Shown here: positions 6,672 through 10,352 of the stretch, in pieces
How the letters are laid out: the number at the start of each line of letters is the position of its first letter
Numbering within the stretch: the stretch's first letter is position 1
NCBI GenBank assembly: GCA_030632225.1
Contig: DAOVVF010000010.1
Span: forward strand, 1 to 10,352
Origin: Candidatus Parcubacteria bacterium
Lineage (GTDB): Bacteria; Patescibacteriota; Patescibacteriia; UBA1558; GWA2-36-10
Length of the DNA: 10,352 nucleotides
Direction of reading: 5' to 3'
The notes under the pieces: generated by a model
Databases searched by the model: none
What the model saw: the letters and a program-made list of their open reading frames with translations, nothing else
What the model was told of the DNA's origin: nothing
Program-made: the position numbers and the translations under genes

Positions 6672-6890
6672 ATGTCAAACATGATGCAAAGGTACGGTAA
6701 GTTTGGTATAATTTCTGGCTTTGTTGTTATTGCAGTTGTAGTAATCATCTGCCTTATATACAAAGCTGTTGCTGGTGTGGTTGTAAGTCCGGAGCTTGAA
6801 ACCTGGTTAAAAGCTCCTGTCAGCGAATTAAAAACTTGGCATTTGCTTATCATTGTATATATTGCAGCAGCAATTGCTTCTAGTAAATAA
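6672..6890 (+). CDS. Small membrane protein of unknown function
   Basis: This 72-residue protein was not recognised. It has a short polar start (SNMMQRYGKFG), a long hydrophobic helix at about 12-37 rich in valine and isoleucine, a middle segment with charged residues (SPELETWLKAPVSELKTWH, about 39-57), and a second hydrophobic stretch at about 58-69 ending in SSK. A single membrane anchor or a helical hairpin are both possible. It is the only plus-strand gene seen here. It is flanked by a near-consensus promoter, a near-ideal ribosome binding site and a strong terminator, so it is an independent, probably well-expressed gene. The N-terminal helix could be an uncleaved anchor; no clear signal peptidase site is seen. 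A minus-strand frame of similar length overlaps it but has none of these signals. Confidence 0.8.
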   Translation: MSNMMQRYGKFGIISGFVVIAVVVIICLIYKAVAGVVVSPELETWLKAPVSELKTWHLLIIVYIAAAIASSK

Positions 6891-6897
6891 ACCTTTT

Positions 6898-6926
6898 AAA
6901 AGGGTCCTTTCTCAGGACCCTTTTTT
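6898..6926. terminator. Bidirectional Rho-independent terminator between the small gene and recA
   Basis: GGGTCCT (6902-6908) and AGGACCC (6914-6920) form a seven-pair stem with a five-base loop. AAAA before it and TTTTTT after it extend pairing and give a U-tract in both directions (six on plus, four on minus). It sits eight bases after the plus-strand stop and seven bases beyond the recA stop on the other strand, so it serves two convergent genes. Confidence 0.92.
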
Positions 6927-6932
6927 ATTATA

Positions 6933-7940
6933 TTAATCTTCTGCTGATTTATACTCCTGCCAGATTTTCTTCTTTATCTCTGTGATTAACTTAGGATTCT
7001 CTCTTAGATAGGTTTTAGCATTTTCTCTGCCTACTCCTAATTTAGTTTCTCCGTAAGTATATGAATTACCTGACTTATTAATTACACCAAAAGCTAATCC
7101 AGTATCTAAAGTATCTCCTGAAATAGATATACCTTCGTTGTACATTATATCAAAGGCTGTAGTTCTAAAAGGAGCTGCTACCTTATTCTTTACTACCTTA
7201 GCTTTTACTTGATTACCAATTATTTTTTCTCCCTGCTTTATCTGAGCAGAACGTCTTACTTCTATTCTAACGGAAGAATAGAACTTAAGAGCATTGCCAC
7301 CGGTAGTAGTTTCAGGATTACCAAAGAAAACACCTATCTTCATTCTAATCTGATTGATAAATATAACCGTAGTTTGGCTCTTGTGGACTATACCAGCTAA
7401 CTTACGTAAAGCTTGGCTCATTAATCTAGCTTGTAGACCCATATGAGAATCTCCCATATCTCCTTCTATCTCTGCCTTAGGTACTAAAGCAGCTACAGAA
7501 TCAATTACTATTATATCTACTCCTCCTGAACGTACCAAGGTTTCTACAATCTCTAAGGCCTGTTCACCTGTATCTGGCTGAGAAATTAATAGCTCATCAA
7601 TATTGATACCTATCTTTTTAGCATACTCTGGATCTAAAGCATGCTCGGCATCTACGAAAGCAGCTACACCACCAGCTTTTTGAGACTCAGCTACTATATG
7701 CTGTGCCAGCGTAGTTTTACCAGAAGCTTCTGGTCCATAGATTTCTACAATCCTGCCCTTAGGTACTCCACCTACTCCTAAAGCTATATCTAATGACAAG
7801 CAACCAGTATTAATTACTTCTACATTCATAGCCTTGGCCTCTCCCAGCTTCATTATGGCTCCTTCACCAAAACGAGTTTTGATTTGATCTATAGCGTTCT
7901 TAGTGGATTGGTCCATTTTTTTATCCTCTTTTTTAACCAT
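6933..7940 (-). CDS. recA: RecA recombinase
   Basis: RecA coats single-stranded DNA, drives homologous strand exchange and triggers LexA-type self-cleavage where present. The 335 residues cover the whole family. Visible are Walker A GPEASGKT (69-76), the catalytic glutamate in DAEHALD (97-103), Walker B IIVID (143-147), loop L1 [12 protein letters not shown] (157-168), NQIRMKIG (196-203) and loop L2 ending [10 protein letters not shown] (206-215). L2 reads GVFFGNP where most RecA have GVMFGNP. The acidic C-terminal tail is very short (KSAED). The longest frame starts at 7940, but an ATG at 7916 (residue 9) has a Shine-Dalgarno-like AAGAGGA seven bases ahead and gives an N-terminus like that of Bacillus RecA; it may be the true start. 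The gene follows the RodZ-like gene after 54 bases with no clear promoter between, so it is probably co-transcribed. Confidence 0.97.
   Translation of the reverse strand: MVKKEDKKMDQSTKNAIDQIKTRFGEGAIMKLGEAKAMNVEVINTGCLSLDIALGVGGVPKGRIVEIYGPEASGKTTLAQHIVAESQKAGGVAAFVDAEHALDPEYAKKIGINIDELLISQPDTGEQALEIVETLVRSGGVDIIVIDSVAALVPKAEIEGDMGDSHMGLQARLMSQALRKLAGIVHKSQTTVIFINQIRMKIGVFFGNPETTTGGNALKFYSSVRIEVRRSAQIKQGEKIIGNQVKAKVVKNKVAAPFRTTAFDIMYNEGISISGDTLDTGLAFGVINKSGNSYTYGETKLGVGRENAKTYLRENPKLITEIKKKIWQEYKSAED
7924..7930 (-). promoter_or_regulatory. Ribosome binding site supporting the inner recA start
   Basis: The minus strand reads AAGAGGA, seven bases before the ATG at 7916. The outer ATG at 7940 is preceded only by AAAGAAAG some distance away, a weak match. 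This favours translation from 7916, shortening RecA by eight lysine-rich residues. Confidence 0.55.
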
Positions 7941-7994
7941 ATATTTAAACTTTCTTTAAGTAAACTAGCCTGTTTTGCTTACTTTACTAATTAG

Positions 7995-8672
7995 TTACAA
8001 TTCTTTTCTTAGAATATTCCATTCTAAATTATTAGTCTTACTATGCTTCTTTTTAACACTTATTTGTAATTTATTCAAGCCCGTGGAAAGATTGACTGTT
8101 TGACTGAAATTTCCTTGTTCATCTATTAGTATGAGCTCATTATTAATCATTAATTGAACTTCTGCTTCTGTTTGCCCAGTAATTACTATACTACTTTCTG
8201 TAGTTGTATAATTATTAGCTGGCTCAGTAATATTTATTTTCGGAGCAGCAATGATCTTTACTAGACTCCAAGCCAAATAACCTAGTAGTGCTAAGACTAC
8301 TAAACCAATAGCTATTAACTTTAATGTTCTTGGTTGTAGTAATACGTTTTCCTTAACAGCAATTGGTTCTTTAATTGACTGATCAACTCCTTTTATCTTA
8401 TCACTAATATTCTTTTCTAATTTGTAGGCAGTTATTAATTCATTAGCTGGTAAGTCTAAAAATTCAGCATACAACTTTATCCATATTTTAACATAAACAT
8501 CACCAGGCAAATCTTGATATTTGCCCTCTTCTAAGGCTTCTAAATATTTAAGTTGTATATTAGTTTGGCTCTGAACTTCTTCTAAAGATATCTCCTGTTC
8601 TAAACGAGCCTTTTTTAACTTATCAGCTAAGCTTTGCCCCCTGATAATCTTTTTCTGTTTAAATGCAGCCAT
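7995..8672 (-). CDS. RodZ-like protein: helix-turn-helix, membrane helix, Ig-like domain
   Basis: This 225-residue protein has a cytoplasmic helix-turn-helix of the RodZ type (about 13-85: SLADKLKKARLEQEISLEEV, then IQLKYLEALEEGKYQDLPGDVYVKIW). A basic linker follows, then one membrane helix (about 117-141) and an outside domain of about 80 residues. The outside domain starts INITEPANNYTTTESSIVI and has the alternating pattern of a small beta-sandwich (Ig-like/Glucodextran_B type). RodZ links the MreB cytoskeleton to the envelope and affects rod shape. The order HTH, membrane, beta domain matches RodZ, but no MreB gene is in view, so the function is an inference; membrane-bound transcription factors can share the layout. 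It starts three bases after the ftsK stop and uses a ribosome binding site lying inside the ftsK tail. Confidence 0.8.
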   Translation of the reverse strand: MAAFKQKKIIRGQSLADKLKKARLEQEISLEEVQSQTNIQLKYLEALEEGKYQDLPGDVYVKIWIKLYAEFLDLPANELITAYKLEKNISDKIKGVDQSIKEPIAVKENVLLQPRTLKLIAIGLVVLALLGYLAWSLVKIIAAPKINITEPANNYTTTESSIVITGQTEAEVQLMINNELILIDEQGNFSQTVNLSTGLNKLQISVKKKHSKTNNLEWNILRKEL

Positions 8673-8675
8673 AGT

Positions 8676-10352
8676 TTAATCTTCCTCCTCTTCTTCATCA
8701 TCCTCCTCGTAGTCTTCTTCTTCCTGATCTAAAGGAGAAGAAAAATTTTCTTCTAGGTCTTCTTGTGATACTAATACTTCTCTAGCTTTAGATCCTTCAG
8801 CAGGTCCAACCACACCCATTTCTTCTAATATATCTAATAGTCTGGCTGCTCGAGCATAACCAACTCTTAATCTTCTTTGTAGTAAGGTAGCAGAAGCTTT
8901 GCCAGCCTTAATGACTACTTCTTTAGCGTCTAAAGATAATTCATCATCAAGGTCTCCTCCACTGCTAAACCCAGCTACTGGGCCACCTGTTTTTTCTGTA
9001 ACCTCATCTTTATATTCTGGTTCAGCTTGTTCTTTTAGATAATCAATTACATTTTCTATTTCTTCATCTGTTAAGTAGGCTCCTTGAATTCTACGAGGCT
9101 TAGAGGTTTCAGCAGTAATGAAAAGCATATCTCCTTTACCTAGTAGCTTGTCAGCTCCGGTTGTATCTATAATTGTTCTGGAGTCTGTAGCAGAAGCTAC
9201 AGCAAAAGCTATTCTAGAAGTAATATTAGCCTTGATAAGGCCAGTGATAACATCTACGGAAGGTCTTTGTGTGGCTAGAATTAAATGAATACCAACTGCT
9301 CTAGCCATTTGGGCCAAACTAACTACAGCAGCCTCTACTTCTTTAGCAGCTAATGACATTAAAGCAGCAAACTCATCAATGATTATAACTATATATGGTA
9401 AGCGGTTAACTATAACTGCTTTGTTGTAAGCATCAACATCTCTTTTATTAGCAGCTTGTAATAATTTGTAACGTTCGTGCATTTCTTTAACTACCCAACG
9501 TAAAGCATTAATGGTCTTATCAGCATCATTAATAACTGGAGTTAGTAAATGAGGCATATTATTAAAAACAGATAATTCTACTCGCTTAGGATCAATCAGA
9601 ATAAACTTTAATTCATCAGGAGAGTTTTGATAAAGTAGAGTTAGAATAATACTATTGATACAAACTGACTTACCAGAGCCGGTTGCACCAGCTATTAGCA
9701 AATGAGGCATCTGAGCTAAATCAGCTAAGATTGATTTTCCTGAGACAGCTTTGCCTAAACCTAAATACAAACTACTCTTTCTTTTTTTGTAAGTATTACT
9801 TTCTAATAGTTCTCTTAATTTAACAGTAGCTATACTCTTATTAGGTACTTCTATACCAACTAAAGATTTACCTGGTATAGGTGCTTCCATACGCAGAGGA
9901 TGAGCTGCTAGAGCTAAAGCTAAATCATTTTGTAATGTTAGCATTTGAGAAAGCCTAACGCCCTCAGCTGGATGTAAAGTATATTGAGTAACAGTCGGAC
10001 CAACATTAACATCTTCCATGGTAACTTCTATACCAAAATTCTCAAAAGTCTTTTCTATCTTATTCATGTTAGCATTAATATCTCCTGAATCTGGTTTAGT
10101 ACCATTCTTACTTAATAAATCTATAGGGATGACTATTTTCTTACGAGGTTTTTTTTCTTCTTCGTCTTCTTCTTCATCATCCTCTTCCTCTTCTTCAACC
10201 TCTATTTCTTCTTCGTCTTCATCACTAGGTTCAAATTCTTCGTCTTCTTCTTCATCATCCTCTTCCTCTTCTTCTTCAGGCAAAAGTCTTTCTTTTAAAA
10301 TACCAACTGATTTAGCTTTAGCAACAATATCTTTGAAAGAAGTATTAAAAGC
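8676..10352 (-). CDS. ftsK: DNA translocase FtsK/SpoIIIE (5' end outside window)
   Basis: FtsK pumps chromosomal DNA through the closing septum. The reading frame stays open to the right edge: 23 codons precede a TTG at 10281-10283, which is therefore not a credible start, and the N-terminal membrane helices must lie outside. Counting from the first visible residue: a very acidic linker (about 26-66), the alpha/beta translocase part from about 74, Walker A GATGSGKS (222-229), DPKRVELSVFNNMPHLLTPV nearby, Walker B VIIIDEFAALM (322-332), ATQRPSVDVITG (360-371), and a winged-helix gamma domain (about 472-528, SLDAKEVVIKAGKASATLLQ then RVGYARAARLLDILEEMGVV) that reads orientation signals in DNA. 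A second acidic tail ends the protein, beyond the usual end at the gamma domain. The rodZ-like and recA genes follow in the same direction. Confidence 0.95.
   Translation of the reverse strand, partial: AFNTSFKDIVAKAKSVGILKERLLPEEEEEEDDEEEDEEFEPSDEDEEEIEVEEEEEDDEEEDEEEKKPRKKIVIPIDLLSKNGTKPDSGDINANMNKIEKTFENFGIEVTMEDVNVGPTVTQYTLHPAEGVRLSQMLTLQNDLALALAAHPLRMEAPIPGKSLVGIEVPNKSIATVKLRELLESNTYKKRKSSLYLGLGKAVSGKSILADLAQMPHLLIAGATGSGKSVCINSIILTLLYQNSPDELKFILIDPKRVELSVFNNMPHLLTPVINDADKTINALRWVVKEMHERYKLLQAANKRDVDAYNKAVIVNRLPYIVIIIDEFAALMSLAAKEVEAAVVSLAQMARAVGIHLILATQRPSVDVITGLIKANITSRIAFAVASATDSRTIIDTTGADKLLGKGDMLFITAETSKPRRIQGAYLTDEEIENVIDYLKEQAEPEYKDEVTEKTGGPVAGFSSGGDLDDELSLDAKEVVIKAGKASATLLQRRLRVGYARAARLLDILEEMGVVGPAEGSKAREVLVSQEDLEENFSSPLDQEEEDYEEDDEEEEED
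8684..8689 (-). promoter_or_regulatory. Ribosome binding site of the RodZ-like gene inside the ftsK tail
   Basis: The minus strand reads AGGAGG, formed by the glutamate codons of the last acidic residues of FtsK, eleven bases before the ATG at 8672. Translation of the RodZ-like protein is therefore probably coupled to that of ftsK. Confidence 0.65.
10158..10274. repeat. In-frame direct repeat in the acidic linker of ftsK
   Basis: Two identical 39-base copies (10158-10196 and 10236-10274) lie 78 bases, exactly 26 codons, apart. They encode the two halves of the Glu/Asp-rich linker (patterns of EEEEEDDEEEDEE). A shorter related stretch (TTCTTCATCATCCTC on plus, near 8690-8705) codes for the acidic tail of the same protein. 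This looks like internal duplication of a low-complexity segment. Confidence 0.8.

Noticed and set aside
6617..6853. Minus-strand open frame of 78 codons opposite the small plus-strand gene
   Set aside because: It has no ribosome binding site or promoter and lies across the plus gene's promoter and leader. The plus-strand frame has all expected signals.
7209..7400. Plus-strand 63-codon frame opposite recA
   Set aside because: It lies fully within a highly conserved recA coding region, on the other strand, with no start signals.
10281..10283. TTG as the start codon of the FtsK gene
   Set aside because: The frame continues without a stop to the window edge, the upstream codons give plausible protein (KSVGILKERLLPEE), and FtsK needs N-terminal membrane helices. 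The gene is simply cut by the window.
1..10352. CRISPR arrays, tRNA or rRNA genes, insertion sequences, recoded stops
   Set aside because: None seen: no regularly spaced repeats, no transposase-like protein, no structural RNA signature, and TGA is used as a normal stop.

Overview
The window is AT-rich bacterial chromosome using the standard bacterial code (TGA works as a stop, for example at 5110-5112). Short intergenic gaps, very small TrbC/VirB2-like pilin genes, a RodZ-like gene between ftsK and recA, and many genes without Shine-Dalgarno sequences suggest a member of the Candidate Phyla Radiation (Patescibacteria). This is an inference from gene content and style, not from a marker search. 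No tRNA, rRNA, CRISPR array or insertion sequence was seen, and no gene-free stretch exceeds about 131 bases.

Right-hand block (6933-10352, minus strand): ftsK (its 5' part lies outside the window), a RodZ-like membrane protein, then recA. These are chromosome and cell-shape housekeeping genes in one probable operon. It ends at a hairpin (6898-6926) that also terminates a convergent plus-strand gene.

Middle (6541-6926): a small plus-strand membrane-protein gene of unknown function (6672-6890). It has a textbook promoter, a strong ribosome binding site and its own terminator, so it is a self-contained unit that is probably well expressed.

Left-hand block (117-6540, minus strand): a flippase (Wzx-like), an O-antigen ligase/polymerase-like protein (Wzy/WaaL-like), GalU (UDP-glucose synthesis), a lipoprotein solute-binding protein, and three related TrbC/VirB2-like pilin-type proteins. 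Genes overlap or are separated by a few bases. The first three fit synthesis and export of a cell-surface polysaccharide. The last four are all predicted to be exported or membrane-anchored. The final pilin gene has its own promoter, a near-perfect ribosome binding site, a different isoleucine codon choice, and a terminal hairpin with a cUUCGg loop, so it is probably the abundant pilin.

The most notable signals are two promoters, before the flippase and before galU. In both, a TATAAT box sits exactly six bases before the ATG, which predicts leaderless mRNAs. By contrast, the major pilin and the small plus-strand gene have long leaders and strong ribosome binding sites. The pilin trio, with a cysteine-rich third member behind a lipoprotein, is the best candidate for a poorly described surface system.
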